Notes: generated by a model not told the origin, from the letters alone. DNA of 64,000 nt from Mucilaginibacter sp. UR6-1 (GCF_020880975.1 NZ_JAJIWP010000005.1:1-64000), one strand, 5' to 3'; shown: positions 18,242-28,041, counted from the stretch's first letter. A program made the numbers and translations.

Positions 18242-19888
18242 TTATATCAGCAACCTTACAGGTTCTTCTAATAATGCTTTCAGGGTTTGCAGGAAGGCCG
18301 CTGCCGATGCACCGTCTACTGTGCGGTGGTCAGAGCTTAAGGTAACCTTCATTACATTGCCCGGTACTACCGCGCCGTTTTTAACAACCGGCACTGCCTG
18401 TATACCGCTAACCGCTAATATACATGAGTTTGGTGTGTTAATAATGGCGGTAAACTCCTCAACACCAAACATCCCTAAGTTTGATATGGTAAAGGTTGAG
18501 CCTTCCATCTCATTCGGCTGAAGCTTTTTGTCCTTCGCTTTTTTGGCGTATTCTTTAACTTCAACAGATATATGGCTTAATGATTTGCCATCAGCAAATT
18601 TAATAACCGGTACCAGCAGGCCTTCATCAACCGCTACGGCAACGCCAATGTGCACATGCTCGTTAAAGCGGATCTTATCACCTAACCATGATGAGTTAAT
18701 AACCGGGTGCTGTTTTAATGCAACGGCACACGCTTTAAGCACCAAATCGTTAAATGATAATTTAACTGGTGCAATGTCATTCATCTTGGTGCGCGCGGCA
18801 ATGGCGGCATCCATGTCAATAGCCATGGTTACAAAGAAATGCGGCGCGGTAAACAGGCTTTCAGCCAAACGGCGACCGATAGCTTTACGCATTTGCGTAA
18901 CAGGCTTTTCGGTAAATTTCTCTTCGCCGGTGTACGTTGGCAGTGAGATCGCTTTTTCAGTTTTAGCAGGAGCAGCGGCTTCTTTAGTTGCAGCTTCCTG
19001 AACTTCTTTAGTTGATGGGGTAAAGCCCTCAATATCTTTCTTCACGATGCGGCCGCCATCGGCAGTGCCTTTAACCTCGTTCAGGTTGATACCTTTATCC
19101 TTAGCGATTTTACGTGCTAACGGAGAAGCTTTAACGCGGCTATCATCATCTGAAGTAGCAGAAGCAGTTGCGGTAGCAGTTTCTTCCTTAGCTTCAGGTT
19201 TTGCTTCTTCTTTGCTTTCAGCAGCAGGGGCAGCATCAGCTCCACCATCAAGTAATGGCTGTATGTCAGTACCTTCTTTACCTACAATAGCGATGATATC
19301 GTTAACCTTGGCGGCTTCGCCTTCTTTAACACCAATGTAAAGCAGGGTGCCTTCTTCGTAACCAACAACTTCCATGGTGGCTTTGTCGGTTTCAACATCG
19401 GCCAGTGAGTCGTCAGATTTTACTTTGTCGCCTACCTTAAAGTTCCATTTGTTGATAACGCCCTCGGTCATGGTATCGCTCAGTAAAGGCATACGTATAA
19501 CCGCGGCAGGTATGCTTGAAAGGTCAACCTTTGGTTTGCTTTCGTCCGCAGGTTTGCTTTCTTCTTTTTTATCTTCGGCTGGTTTTTCCTCTTTCTTATC
19601 GGCCGGGGCGCTACCGCCTTCCGCTTCAAGCGCAGCTTTGTAGTCTTCGCCCTCTTTACCTAATACGGCAATAACAGCGTCAACCGGTACGGCGGCACCT
19701 TCTTCAACACCAATGTAAAGCAGGGTACCATCCTGAAATGATTCAAAATCCATAGTGGCCTTATCAGTTTCAACCTCGGCCAATACATCGCCTGATTTTA
19801 CCTGATCGCCAACTTTTTTATGCCATTTAGCCAATACCCCTTCGGTCATGGTATCGCTCATTTTTGGCATTTTAACTACTTCAGCCAT
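18242..19888 (-). CDS. Pyruvate dehydrogenase complex E2 (dihydrolipoamide acetyltransferase)
   Basis: Core of the pyruvate dehydrogenase complex, 548 residues. Two lipoyl domains carry ETDKATM with lipoyl lysines at residues 43 and 169, joined and followed by Ala/Pro/Glu/Lys-rich flexible linkers. A peripheral-subunit-binding domain (SPLARKIAKDKGINLNEVKG, about 252-290) precedes the catalytic domain, which ends with the active-site histidine in LSSDHRTVDGASAAAF. The E1alpha gene lies 22 bp upstream on the same strand, so the two are co-transcribed. I leave the symbol blank because aceF and pdhC are both used. Confidence 0.95.
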   Translation of the reverse strand: MAEVVKMPKMSDTMTEGVLAKWHKKVGDQVKSGDVLAEVETDKATMDFESFQDGTLLYIGVEEGAAVPVDAVIAVLGKEGEDYKAALEAEGGSAPADKKEEKPAEDKKEESKPADESKPKVDLSSIPAAVIRMPLLSDTMTEGVINKWNFKVGDKVKSDDSLADVETDKATMEVVGYEEGTLLYIGVKEGEAAKVNDIIAIVGKEGTDIQPLLDGGADAAPAAESKEEAKPEAKEETATATASATSDDDSRVKASPLARKIAKDKGINLNEVKGTADGGRIVKKDIEGFTPSTKEVQEAATKEAAAPAKTEKAISLPTYTGEEKFTEKPVTQMRKAIGRRLAESLFTAPHFFVTMAIDMDAAIAARTKMNDIAPVKLSFNDLVLKACAVALKQHPVINSSWLGDKIRFNEHVHIGVAVAVDEGLLVPVIKFADGKSLSHISVEVKEYAKKAKDKKLQPNEMEGSTFTISNLGMFGVEEFTAIINTPNSCILAVSGIQAVPVVKNGAVVPGNVMKVTLSSDHRTVDGASAAAFLQTLKALLEEPVRLLI

Positions 19889-19910
19889 ATTATATTTGTG
19901 TGTATAATGG

Positions 19911-20906
19911 TTAGTCTAAAATGTAAGGATAATCTTGTTGCACATAAACATCAGTGTAAAGCTCTGATGCTTCAGGCCATGGTGATTCTTCGGCAAATTG
20001 TACCGCTTCGTCAACAGTAGCCTTTATCTTGGCGTCGATCTCCTCAAACCATTTCTCATCGGCATAACCTTCTTTAAGTATGGTTTGTTTTACCGATTCA
20101 ATAGGATCTTTCGCTTTGTAGCTTTCAAGCTCGTCTTTAGTGCGGTATTTCTGCGGGTCAGACATTGAGTGACCTTTGTAGCGGTAAGTACGCATCTCTA
20201 AAAAGGTTGGGCCTTCGCCTGCACGGGCGCGCTGCACGGCCTCGTCCATAGCGTTGTGTACCGCAACCGGGTCCATACCATCAACGGCTGATGAAGGGAT
20301 GCCGTAAGGTATACCTAATTTAAAAATATCCGGCTCAATAGTAGTACGTGCTACTGATGTACCCATGGCGTAACCGTTGTTTTCGCAAATAAAGATAACA
20401 GGCAGTTTCCAAAGGGCAGCCATGTTAAAGGTTTCGTTCAAAGCACCCTGACGTACCGCACCATCGCCCATATAGCAAATGTTTACGTTATCAGTACCTT
20501 TATATTTTTCAGCAAAAGCAACACCTGCACCTAACGGAATTTGTCCGCCTACGATACCGTGGCCACCATAAAAATGGTTTTCCTTGTCGAACATGTGCAT
20601 CGAGCCACCTTTACCTTTTGAACAACCTGTAGCTTTACCATACATTTCGGCCATAATAGCTTTTGGGGTTGTACCTTTAGCAAGTGCGTGGGCGTGATCA
20701 CGATAAGCGGTGATCATGCTGTCCTCATGACGTATTACCGACATAGCACCGGCAAGCACAGCTTCCTGACCTATGTACAAGTGGCAAAAGCCCCTGATTT
20801 TTTGCTGACCATAAAGTTGTCCGGTTTTTTCCTCGAACTTGCGCATCAACTGCATTGACTCGTACCACATCAGGTAGGTGTCTTTATTTATTTCGATTGA
20901 ACTCAT
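19911..20906 (-). CDS. pdhA: Pyruvate dehydrogenase E1 component, alpha subunit
   Basis: Thiamine-diphosphate-dependent decarboxylase subunit, 331 residues from the ATG at 20906 (MSSIEINKDTYLMWYESMQL). A longer frame to 20939 exists, but its leader (MRILKKGSLIN) is not typical. The ThDP motif runs from MGDGAVRQGALNE to FICENNGYAMGTS, and the phosphorylation-loop-like RYKGHSMSDPQKYR is present. It belongs to the heterotetrameric E1 type, which also needs an E1beta. No pdhB is in the window, so beta must be encoded elsewhere, as is known for several Bacteroidota. Confidence 0.95.
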   Translation of the reverse strand: MSSIEINKDTYLMWYESMQLMRKFEEKTGQLYGQQKIRGFCHLYIGQEAVLAGAMSVIRHEDSMITAYRDHAHALAKGTTPKAIMAEMYGKATGCSKGKGGSMHMFDKENHFYGGHGIVGGQIPLGAGVAFAEKYKGTDNVNICYMGDGAVRQGALNETFNMAALWKLPVIFICENNGYAMGTSVARTTIEPDIFKLGIPYGIPSSAVDGMDPVAVHNAMDEAVQRARAGEGPTFLEMRTYRYKGHSMSDPQKYRTKDELESYKAKDPIESVKQTILKEGYADEKWFEEIDAKIKATVDEAVQFAEESPWPEASELYTDVYVQQDYPYILD

Positions 20907-21093
20907 GTTTATTAAAGAACCTTTTTTTAAGATGCGCAAATCTAATTATTGATTTTATAAAATGGAAATCCATTGCGATTGTTACCTTAATTATACTCTT
21001 TTTTTACAAAGAGATACCTGTTGCAAGCTTTTGTGGTGGTATAGTTATTAAAAAGGTATTAAATATTTTGACAAGTACTGCTGTATACAAATA

Positions 21094-21122
21094 AAAAATG
21101 CCGGCACTTGCCGGCATTTTTG
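21094..21122 (-). terminator. Terminator for ettA
   Basis: A 12-bp perfect stem (21094-21105 with 21110-21121, core ATGCCGGC) with a 4-nt loop and A/T tracts. It lies 7 bp after the ettA stop. It probably also insulates pdhA. Confidence 0.9.
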
Positions 21123-21128
21123 TAAATA

Positions 21129-22808
21129 TTATCCTAATTTTTTGTATTTGATGCGTTTAGGTGCCACATCGCCGAGGCGTTTTTTGCGGTTCTCCTCATA
21201 TTCAGAGTAATTACCCTCAAAGAAATAAACCTGCGAGTCGCCCTCAAAGGCCAGTATGTGTGTACAGATCCGGTCAAGAAACCAACGGTCGTGACTGATC
21301 ACTACGGCGCAGCCGCCAAAGTTTTCCAGCGCTTCTTCTAATGAGCGCAGGGTATTCACGTCAATATCATTGGTAGGCTCATCCAGCAGCAGCACGTTAC
21401 TGCCCTTTTTAAGGGTAATGGCCAGGTGAACCCGGTTACGCTCACCGCCCGATAGTACGCCTATTTTTTTCTGCTGATCGGCACCGTTAAAGTTAAAGCG
21501 CGATACATAAGCGCGAGAGTTGATGGTGCGGTTGCCCACCACAATGTTATCAGTGCCGCCGGTAACATTCTCCCATACTGATTTATTGGCATCCAGGTCA
21601 TCGTGCATCTGGTCAACATAGCCTAAAGCCACGGTTTCGCCTACACGGAAGGTTCCGGCATCCGGTGTCTCCTGCCCGGTAATGAGTCGAAACAAGGTGG
21701 TTTTACCCGCGCCGTTAGGGCCGATGATGCCCACAATGCCTGCCGGTGGCAGCGAAAAGCTCAGGTTTTCGAACAACACACGGTCGCCATAAGCCTTGGT
21801 AACATTAGTGGCCTCAATAACCACATTACCCAAACGCGGGCCCGGCGGAATGAACAGCTCCAGCTTATCTTCACGGTCCTTAGTTTCCTCTGATGCCAGT
21901 TTCTCGTAGTTTGATAAACGCGCCTTGCCCTTTGCCTGGCGGGCCTTTGGTGCCATGCGCACCCACTCCAGCTCGCGCTCCAGGGTTTTCTGGCGTTTGC
22001 TTTCGGTTTTCTCTTCCTGTGCCAGGCGTTTGGCTTTTTGGTCAAGCCATGAGGAGTAGTTGCCTTTCCACGGGATGCCCTCGCCACGGTCAAGCTCCAG
22101 TATCCAGCCGGCCACATTATCCAGGAAATAACGGTCGTGCGTAACGGCAATTACGGTGCCTTTATATTGTTGCAGGTGCTGCTCCAGCCAATCAATAGAT
22201 TCGGCATCAAGGTGATTGGTAGGCTCATCCAGCAGTAATACATCCGGCTCTTGTAACAGCAATCGGCACAAAGCCACACGGCGGCGTTCACCGCCTGATA
22301 GTACGGCTATCTTGGTATCAGGCTCAGGGCAACGCAGTGCATCCATGGCGCGTTCAAGCTTGGTGTCAAGCTCCCAGGCGTTCACGGCATCTATCTTGTC
22401 CTGCAATTCTCCCTGGCGGGCCATCAGCTTATCCATCTTATCGGCATCGCTGTAGTATTCTTCCAGTCCGAATTTTTCGTTAATGTCTTCGTACTCCTTT
22501 AAAATAGAGGTTATCTCAGCAACACCTTCCTCCACCACTTCGCGTACGGTTTTTTCAGGGTCAAGCTCAGGCTCCTGGCTTAACATACCAACAGTATAAC
22601 CCGGCGAAAACACTACCTCGCCCTGGTAGCTTTTATCAACCCCGGCAATAATTTTTAGTAGAGATGATTTACCCGAACCATTTAAACCGATAACACCGAT
22701 CTTGGCACCATAAAAAAAGGAGAGGTAGATATTTTTAAGAACTTGTTTTTGCGGCGGGAATATTTTATTCACCCCGGCCATCGAGAATATTATTTTTTCG
22801 TCTGCCAT
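21129..22808 (-). CDS. ettA: Energy-dependent translational throttle protein EttA (ABC-F)
   Basis: A 559-residue ABC-F ATPase that binds the ribosomal E site and gates translation by ATP/ADP ratio. Two ABC domains carry GLNGSGKSS and GPNGAGKTT P-loops, LSGGERRRVALC and LSGGERNRVHLA signatures and LLLDEPTNHLD/LLLDEPTNDID Walker B motifs. Between them is the charged P-site tRNA interaction linker (about 240-320, KTESKRQKTLERELEWVRMAPKAR in two blocks). There are no transmembrane segments. It is a single gene. Confidence 0.93.
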   Translation of the reverse strand: MADEKIIFSMAGVNKIFPPQKQVLKNIYLSFFYGAKIGVIGLNGSGKSSLLKIIAGVDKSYQGEVVFSPGYTVGMLSQEPELDPEKTVREVVEEGVAEITSILKEYEDINEKFGLEEYYSDADKMDKLMARQGELQDKIDAVNAWELDTKLERAMDALRCPEPDTKIAVLSGGERRRVALCRLLLQEPDVLLLDEPTNHLDAESIDWLEQHLQQYKGTVIAVTHDRYFLDNVAGWILELDRGEGIPWKGNYSSWLDQKAKRLAQEEKTESKRQKTLERELEWVRMAPKARQAKGKARLSNYEKLASEETKDREDKLELFIPPGPRLGNVVIEATNVTKAYGDRVLFENLSFSLPPAGIVGIIGPNGAGKTTLFRLITGQETPDAGTFRVGETVALGYVDQMHDDLDANKSVWENVTGGTDNIVVGNRTINSRAYVSRFNFNGADQQKKIGVLSGGERNRVHLAITLKKGSNVLLLDEPTNDIDVNTLRSLEEALENFGGCAVVISHDRWFLDRICTHILAFEGDSQVYFFEGNYSEYEENRKKRLGDVAPKRIKYKKLG

Positions 22809-22876
22809 TATATTCTTGTTAGAAGGGCAAATATCTGCTAATGAATATTAATTAGCCAAAAAAAAGCAATAAAGGT

Positions 22877-23398
22877 TTAGCGGCTTGCTTCGGCTCCGCG
22901 TATCATTATCTTTTCGCCTTTAACGCCTGTAATAATTGTTACTACCGATGTGTTGGGCAGCGCGGTTTTAAAATAAGGCATATTTACGGCGGGTGTTAAC
23001 CTCACCGATCTAAGGTAGCTTTCAGGCACGCGTACATTGGCGGTGTCAGTTAATAGCTTATCATTCCATACATATATTACCGGTTGTTTACTTTTTACGG
23101 TTATGCCCTTTACGCGTAAAATATCTTTTATAGATAATAGCCTGTCGGCAAGCATTCTTTTTAGATATTCAGGGTTGTTAAGGGTGATGTAAATGGCTCC
23201 GTTAGGGTGCTTGTCATCAGTTTTAATTACATGTATTTCCTTTATACTATCCGGCTTAATAAAATCAAAATATGCACGGTTAATTACCGTTCCCTGAACA
23301 TAATAAACAGGCTCGTTGTGCGTATTGTGGTACTGTGCCAAAGTTATGCTTACCACAAAAAGCTGGCAGAACGCCAATAAAAGCATTATCTTTTTCAT
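22877..23398 (-). CDS. Small exported protein with two TonB-plug-like segments
   Basis: A 173-residue protein with a signal peptide (MKKIMLLLAFCQLFVVSITLAQ). I do not recognise a named family. Two halves each look like part of a TonB-receptor plug. The first, INRAYFDFIKPDSIKEIHVI followed by KHPNGAIYITL, mimics the usual plug block in which a proposed gene product is introduced by a position statement, an I-x-x-I-x-V-x-K strand and NGAI-x-I-T. The second, VPESYLRSVRLTP followed by PNTSVVTIITG, repeats the layout in degraded form. No barrel follows. Similar free plug-like domains occur in Bacteroidota next to CarboxypepD_reg proteins, and the role is unknown. Confidence 0.55.
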   Translation of the reverse strand: MKKIMLLLAFCQLFVVSITLAQYHNTHNEPVYYVQGTVINRAYFDFIKPDSIKEIHVIKTDDKHPNGAIYITLNNPEYLKRMLADRLLSIKDILRVKGITVKSKQPVIYVWNDKLLTDTANVRVPESYLRSVRLTPAVNMPYFKTALPNTSVVTIITGVKGEKIMIRGAEASR

Positions 23399-23812
23399 AA
23401 CTGGTTTGGTTTGATTACTACAAGGTAATAACTAATATTGATAACGTTTGAACAACTGGCAGAAAAAATATATGCCTTTCTGTCATCCGCGCTGACGAAT
23501 TTGCCGTAAGCTTATTTAAGGGCTGCCGTTAAGTTTGCCCGATTAAACTTTTTGGTTGCTCCGCATGTCAAAACATTGTATTTCAACACATTTGTAAAAA
23601 TATAAAGAAAAACAGCTTTTTTGTTGTTATAAAATTGTTGGGTATGGTTAAAATTAATAGATTGCATTATCATCACAATGTCTGTTTTAGGTAGCCTGAA
23701 AATATTGGCAATGTTGTTGATAAAAAGTATTAAACACGTCGTTAACTATTATAAGCGAATTAATATAGCTTGCTGATAAATTAAAGGCGTTTACACATAA
23801 GAAAGGTATTAT
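23399..23812. other. 414-bp divergent gap upstream of clpC
   Basis: No gene, tRNA or clear hairpin is visible. The stretch is AT-rich and must carry the promoters of the divergent small exported gene and of clpC. No exact TAnnTTTG box was found, and no CtsR-like heptad operator was recognised. Confidence 0.4.
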
Positions 23813-26344
23813 ATGGAAGCTAAATTTTCGCCACGCGTTAAGGATGTGATACAATATAGCAGAGAGGAGGCCATACGCCTTGGGCATGATTATATTGGTA
23901 CCGAGCATCTTTTGTTAGGTTTAATTCGCGATGGTGACGGTGTAGCAATAAAATTGCTCAAGGGTTTTAGCGTTGATACCGCTAAACTGCGCCGCGCTGT
24001 TGAAGATGCCGTTAAAGGTACAACCGGAACTAACGTAAACATTGGCAGCATACCGCTGACCAAACAAGCTGAAAAGGTATTGAAGATAACATATCTTGAA
24101 GCAAAAATATTTAAAAGCGATGTGATAGGCACCGAGCACCTGCTGCTGTCAATCCTTCGTGATGAGGATAATATAGCCTCGCAGATACTATCGCAGTTCA
24201 ATGTGAATTACGAGGTATTTAAAGCGGCTGTTGAATCGCACAAAAATGATATTACCGACGAGATGCCGGGCTCATCAACAGGCGGCGATGATGACTTTAA
24301 GGAAGAAGAATCATTCAGCCAGCCAAAAAAGGTGTCAGACATCAAATCAAAAACACCGGTGCTTGACAACTTTGGCCGTGACCTGACCAAGGCTGCCGAA
24401 GAGGGCCGCTTAGACCCGATCGTTGGTCGTGAAAAGGAGATCGAACGTGTATCGCAGATCCTTTCCCGTCGTAAAAAGAACAACCCTATTTTAATAGGTG
24501 AACCGGGCGTTGGTAAATCAGCCATCGCCGAGGGTTTAGCATTGCGTATCGTGCAGCGCAAGGTATCGCGCGTGCTATTCAACAAACGCGTTGTAACGCT
24601 TGATCTGGCATCACTGGTGGCCGGCACCAAATACCGCGGCCAGTTTGAGGAGCGCATGAAAGCCGTGATGAACGAGCTGGAAAAATCTCCGGATGTGATC
24701 CTTTTCATTGACGAGATCCACACCATTGTGGGCGCCGGTGGCGCATCAGGCTCGCTTGATGCCTCAAACATGTTCAAACCGGCTTTGGCCCGGGGTGAGA
24801 TACAATGCATCGGCGCGACAACTTTAGACGAGTACCGCCAGTACATTGAAAAAGATGGCGCCCTGGATCGCCGTTTCCAGAAAGTAATGGTTGAACCGGC
24901 TACGCCTGATGAAACCATTGAGATATTGAACCGCATTAAGGAGAAATACGAGGAGCACCACGGTGTAACTTACACTCCTGAAGCTATTGAGGCTTGCGTT
25001 AACCTGACCACCCGCTACATTACCGACAGGTTTTTACCTGACAAGGCGATTGATGCGCTGGACGAATCAGGCTCACGTGTGCACCTGACCAATATCCACG
25101 TGCCGCAAAACATATTGGATATTGAGCAGAAGATAGAGCAGATCAAGATCGAGAAAAACAAAGTAGTTCGCAGCCAGAAGTATGAGGAAGCCGCTAAACT
25201 TCGTGATACTGAAAAGCACCTGCTTGAAGAACTTGACCAGGCAAAATCAGTTTGGGAAGCCGAAACAAAATCAAAACGCTACACCGTTAGTGAAGATAAT
25301 GTTGCCGAGGTTGTAGCCATGATGACCGGTATACCGGTACAAAAGGTTGGCCAGGCTGATAGCGCCAAGCTGCTTGCCATGACAAACACCATATCAGGCA
25401 AGATCATCGGGCAGGACGACGCGATCAAGAAACTGACACGTGCTATACAACGTACACGTGCCGGGTTAAAAGATCCGAAGAAACCAATTGGTTCATTCAT
25501 TTTCCTGGGGCCTACCGGTGTTGGTAAAACCGAATTGGCCAAAGAGCTTGCCCGCTTTATGTTTGATACCGAAGACGCGCTGATACAAATTGATATGAGC
25601 GAGTACATGGAAAAATTCGCGGTATCACGCTTGGTAGGAGCGCCTCCGGGCTACGTAGGTTACGAAGAAGGCGGACAGTTAACCGAAAAGGTACGCCGCA
25701 AACCATACGCGGTTGTATTGCTTGACGAGATTGAGAAAGCACACCCTGACGTATTCAACATCCTTTTACAGGTGTTGGACGAAGGCCAGCTAACCGACTC
25801 ATTAGGCCGTAAGGTTGATTTCAGGAATACCATCATCATCATGACCTCGAACATTGGTGCACGCCAGTTAAAGGATTTTGGACAAGGTGTTGGTTTTACC
25901 ACTGCCGCCAAAACCATACAGGCCGAGGCCCACTCAAGAGGCGTGATAGAGAACGCGTTGAAACGTGCTTTCGCGCCGGAGTTTTTGAACCGTATTGATG
26001 ATGTTATCGTGTTTAACTCATTGGGTAAAGATGAGATATTCAAAATTATCGATATTGAGCTTGCCCACCTGTTTAGCCGTGTTAACAGCTTAGGTTATAA
26101 AATTGAGCTTACCGAAAATGCTAAAGAGTTTATTGCCGAAAAAGGTTACGACTCGCAGTTTGGTGCACGCCCGTTAAAACGAGCTATTCAGAAATACCTT
26201 GAAGACCCGATCGCCGAGGAAATACTGAAAGGTGAACTTAACGATGGCGATGTGATGGAAGTGGATTACGACAAGGAAGCCGACCAGATCAGGATCATCG
26301 ACAAAAAAAGTCAGGATAAAACAACCGAAGAAGAATCAAAGTAA
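23813..26344 (+). CDS. clpC: ATP-dependent Clp protease ATP-binding subunit ClpC
   Basis: An 843-residue AAA+ unfoldase that feeds substrates to ClpP. The N-domain is a tandem repeat ([20 protein letters not shown] and [14 protein letters not shown]). Two AAA modules follow, with P-loops GEPGVGKS (229-236) and GPTGVGKT (566-573), Walker B FIDEIH and [10 protein letters not shown], and a short UVR-like middle coiled coil ([19 protein letters not shown]). The short middle region separates it from ClpB. The C-terminal D2 small domain carries [20 protein letters not shown]. It stands alone with its own terminator; mcsA/mcsB are absent. Confidence 0.95.
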   Translation: MEAKFSPRVKDVIQYSREEAIRLGHDYIGTEHLLLGLIRDGDGVAIKLLKGFSVDTAKLRRAVEDAVKGTTGTNVNIGSIPLTKQAEKVLKITYLEAKIFKSDVIGTEHLLLSILRDEDNIASQILSQFNVNYEVFKAAVESHKNDITDEMPGSSTGGDDDFKEEESFSQPKKVSDIKSKTPVLDNFGRDLTKAAEEGRLDPIVGREKEIERVSQILSRRKKNNPILIGEPGVGKSAIAEGLALRIVQRKVSRVLFNKRVVTLDLASLVAGTKYRGQFEERMKAVMNELEKSPDVILFIDEIHTIVGAGGASGSLDASNMFKPALARGEIQCIGATTLDEYRQYIEKDGALDRRFQKVMVEPATPDETIEILNRIKEKYEEHHGVTYTPEAIEACVNLTTRYITDRFLPDKAIDALDESGSRVHLTNIHVPQNILDIEQKIEQIKIEKNKVVRSQKYEEAAKLRDTEKHLLEELDQAKSVWEAETKSKRYTVSEDNVAEVVAMMTGIPVQKVGQADSAKLLAMTNTISGKIIGQDDAIKKLTRAIQRTRAGLKDPKKPIGSFIFLGPTGVGKTELAKELARFMFDTEDALIQIDMSEYMEKFAVSRLVGAPPGYVGYEEGGQLTEKVRRKPYAVVLLDEIEKAHPDVFNILLQVLDEGQLTDSLGRKVDFRNTIIIMTSNIGARQLKDFGQGVGFTTAAKTIQAEAHSRGVIENALKRAFAPEFLNRIDDVIVFNSLGKDEIFKIIDIELAHLFSRVNSLGYKIELTENAKEFIAEKGYDSQFGARPLKRAIQKYLEDPIAEEILKGELNDGDVMEVDYDKEADQIRIIDKKSQDKTTEEESK

Positions 26345-26364
26345 CACTGCTTCTTTTAAATAGC

Positions 26365-26400
26365 AAAGCCCGCCGTTATTAATTAATGGCGGGCTTTTTT
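26365..26400. terminator. Terminator between clpC and nadD
   Basis: A 14-bp stem (26365-26378 with 26384-26397, core AAAGCCCGCC, one G-U pair) with a 5-nt loop and TTTTTT. It serves clpC and may serve the convergent nadD. Confidence 0.88.
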
Positions 26401-26429
26401 GTGACTGTGCTATAAATTTTTTTAAAATA

Positions 26430-27002
26430 TTAGCTGTAAAGGTTCTTGTTCCTGATAAATTCCAGTACGGCATCGGGCACAAAATATTGTACATTCTTTT
26501 TTTCGGCTATGGACTTGCGGATAAATGTTGCCGATAGCTCCATCAGCGGGGTCATGGTGATGGTTACGGATGGGTGCGAAGCCAGCTCTGCATTTTCATA
26601 ACCTGGCCGAGGATACACATAAACCCGGTAATCACGAAGGATCAGCTTATAGTTTTTCCATTTAGGCAGCGAGATCAGGTTATCCGAACCCATAATAAGC
26701 GCGAATTCGTGCTGCGGATATTTCTCTTTAAGATGGGTAAGCGTATCAATAGTATATGATGGCTGGGGCAGGCGCAGTTCTACATCATTCACCTCAATTG
26801 ATGTAGAGTTATCAGTAGCCAGTTTAGCCATCTCCAACCTGTCGTACATATTAATCAGGTCGCCATACTTTTTGAGCGGATTTTGCGGCGATACGATCAA
26901 CCACACCTTATCAAGCTGGGTATGGTTGGCCATATAGTTGGCTATAATTAAATGCCCTATATGTATAGGGTTAAATGAACCGAATAATAAGCCTATCTTC
27001 AT
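26430..27002 (-). CDS. nadD: Nicotinate-nucleotide adenylyltransferase
   Basis: Adenylylates nicotinate mononucleotide in NAD synthesis. The 190-residue protein has the nucleotidyltransferase motif FGSFNPIHIGHLIIA at the N terminus, the SNPLKK-like SPQNPLKK, the central FALIMGSDNLISLPKWKNY, and the C-terminal ELSATFIRKSI that corresponds to the ISSTxIR motif. It is the third gene of a yicC-gmk-nadD run on the minus strand; a 465-bp insertion separates it from gmk. Confidence 0.95.
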   Translation of the reverse strand: MKIGLLFGSFNPIHIGHLIIANYMANHTQLDKVWLIVSPQNPLKKYGDLINMYDRLEMAKLATDNSTSIEVNDVELRLPQPSYTIDTLTHLKEKYPQHEFALIMGSDNLISLPKWKNYKLILRDYRVYVYPRPGYENAELASHPSVTITMTPLMELSATFIRKSIAEKKNVQYFVPDAVLEFIRNKNLYS

Positions 27003-27009
27003 CCTTTAG

Positions 27010-27044
27010 CAGTTTGCAGTTGACAGTTCTCAGTTTGCAGTTTC
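27010..27044. repeat. Five-copy CAGTTnn heptad array
   Basis: Five exact 7-bp steps CAGTTTG, CAGTTGA, CAGTTCT, CAGTTTG, CAGTTTC start 8 bp upstream of the nadD start codon. The opposite arm at 27441-27471 holds complementary AACTG words in the reverse sense. Confidence 0.75.
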
Positions 27045-27068
27045 TAATATTTTAGTTCGCAGTTTGTA

Positions 27069-27438
27069 CTAACCGGCACCAAATTTACCGGGATTGTCAA
27101 TCATGTATTGTACTAATCTTCCGACCTCGTGCGATTGGGAGATTAAATTATCATAAGTGCTTCTGTCAATATACTCACAGGCCAAAGCATATTCCAACCA
27201 TCCTTGAGTTTCACTATTTTCCATATCGACATCTGTGAGCTTGCTAACAAAGTGATTTGGATACCGCCTTTTACCATAGGCTTCTATAGTGCAGATATTT
27301 GTTGATCGTGATGATCGGCGGATCTGGTTCTGTCAAAGAATACGTTTCTTCTTTCGGAAAGAGCTTCGTGATATTAAATATCTGCATAGACAAAGAAAAC
27401 GTTTTCTTATACAGTAAAAGATCCTTGTATGTTCCCAT
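27069..27438 (-). pseudogene. Frameshifted four-helix-bundle protein (S23/IVP family)
   Basis: From the ATG at 27438 the frame reads MGTYKDLLLYKKTFSLSMQI and continues to SLTE. One extra base near 27326-27327 then shifts it, and the original frame hits a stop 24 codons later. Dropping that base restores QIRRSSRS, IEAYGKRRYPNHF, VSKLTDVDMENSETQGWLEY and a normal end at the TAG (27069-27071). Total 370 nt, about 122 residues, the usual size. LTxQIRRSSRSxxxNIxEAY and ENSETQxWLxxAL are the family's hallmark segments. The gene shares direction with gmk and nadD. No slippery sequence is present at the shift, so a pseudogene or an assembly error is more likely than programmed frameshifting. Confidence 0.75.
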
Positions 27439-27467
27439 AAAAACTGCTTACTGTAAACCGGAAACTG

Positions 27468-28034
27468 CTAACCCTCAATAAAATTTCGCACCAGTTCTTC
27501 CGCTTCTGAACAGGCAGTATCAAGATCGTAATTTTTGAGGATAACATCAAATTTTGGCGCGTAGCCCAGTTCCTTTTCGGCTTTGGCAAAGCGCTCGTTC
27601 AGTTTCTCCTGGCTATCGGTACCACGGCCGCTAAGGCGTTGTTTAAGCACCTCCATTGATGGTGGCTGAACAAATATGGCCAGCGCCTGATCGGCATACT
27701 TGCGTTTAAGGTGCAGGCCGCCTTCAACGTCAATATCAAATATCACGGTTTTACCTTTTTTCCAGATCCGCTCAATCTCGGTACGCAGCGTACCATAAAA
27801 AGTGCCGGTATATACTTCCTCAAACTCAACAAAATACTTTTTGGCGATAAGGTGCAAAAACTCCTCTTTGCTTATAAAATAATAATCCTCGCCATCGGTT
27901 TCGGTGCCGCGTGGCTGCCTTGTAGTGGCCGATATGGAAAATTCCAGCTCGGGCATTTTACCCAGCAAATGGTGTACTATGGTAGTTTTACCAGCACCCG
28001 ACGGTGCGGAGAATATGATGAGTTTACCTTCCAT
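27468..28034 (-). CDS. gmk: Guanylate kinase
   Basis: Phosphorylates GMP to GDP. 188 residues, with the P-loop IFSAPSGAGKTTI at the N terminus, the GMP-binding SATTRQPRGTETDGEDYYFIS block, and the lid-region GTDSQEKLNERFAKAEKEL. Its TAG stop codon lies inside the right inverted repeat of the IVS-like cassette, so the last codons or the stop may have been supplied by that element. Confidence 0.95.
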   Translation of the reverse strand: MEGKLIIFSAPSGAGKTTIVHHLLGKMPELEFSISATTRQPRGTETDGEDYYFISKEEFLHLIAKKYFVEFEEVYTGTFYGTLRTEIERIWKKGKTVIFDIDVEGGLHLKRKYADQALAIFVQPPSMEVLKQRLSGRGTDSQEKLNERFAKAEKELGYAPKFDVILKNYDLDTACSEAEELVRNFIEG

Positions 28035-28041
28035 GGGGCAA

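Larger units (their letters stand above)
27005..27471. mobile_element. IVS-like cassette: inverted repeats around a four-helix-bundle pseudogene
   Basis: The whole gmk-nadD space is one unit. Left arm 27006-27027 and right arm 27450-27471 are 22-nt inverted repeats that match at 19 positions (both begin TTAGCAGTTT when read outside-in). Between them lies a frameshifted four-helix-bundle gene (27069-27438). The right arm contains the gmk stop codon, and the left arm ends 4 bp from the nadD start. Four-helix-bundle genes inside hairpin-flanked intervening sequences are known from 23S rRNA genes. Calling this a relic of such an element is inference; no transposase is present. Confidence 0.5.

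Noticed and set aside
24208..24936. 242-codon open frame antisense to clpC
   Set aside because: Lies wholly within a well-supported gene on the other strand; Ser/Arg-rich composition typical of an antisense shadow.
27320..27335. Programmed frameshift in the four-helix-bundle gene
   Set aside because: No slippery heptamer or downstream stem at the shift; a plain single-base insertion explains it.
27005..27471. Diversity-generating retroelement (four-helix-bundle Avd relative)
   Set aside because: No reverse transcriptase, template repeat or variable repeat is visible in the window.
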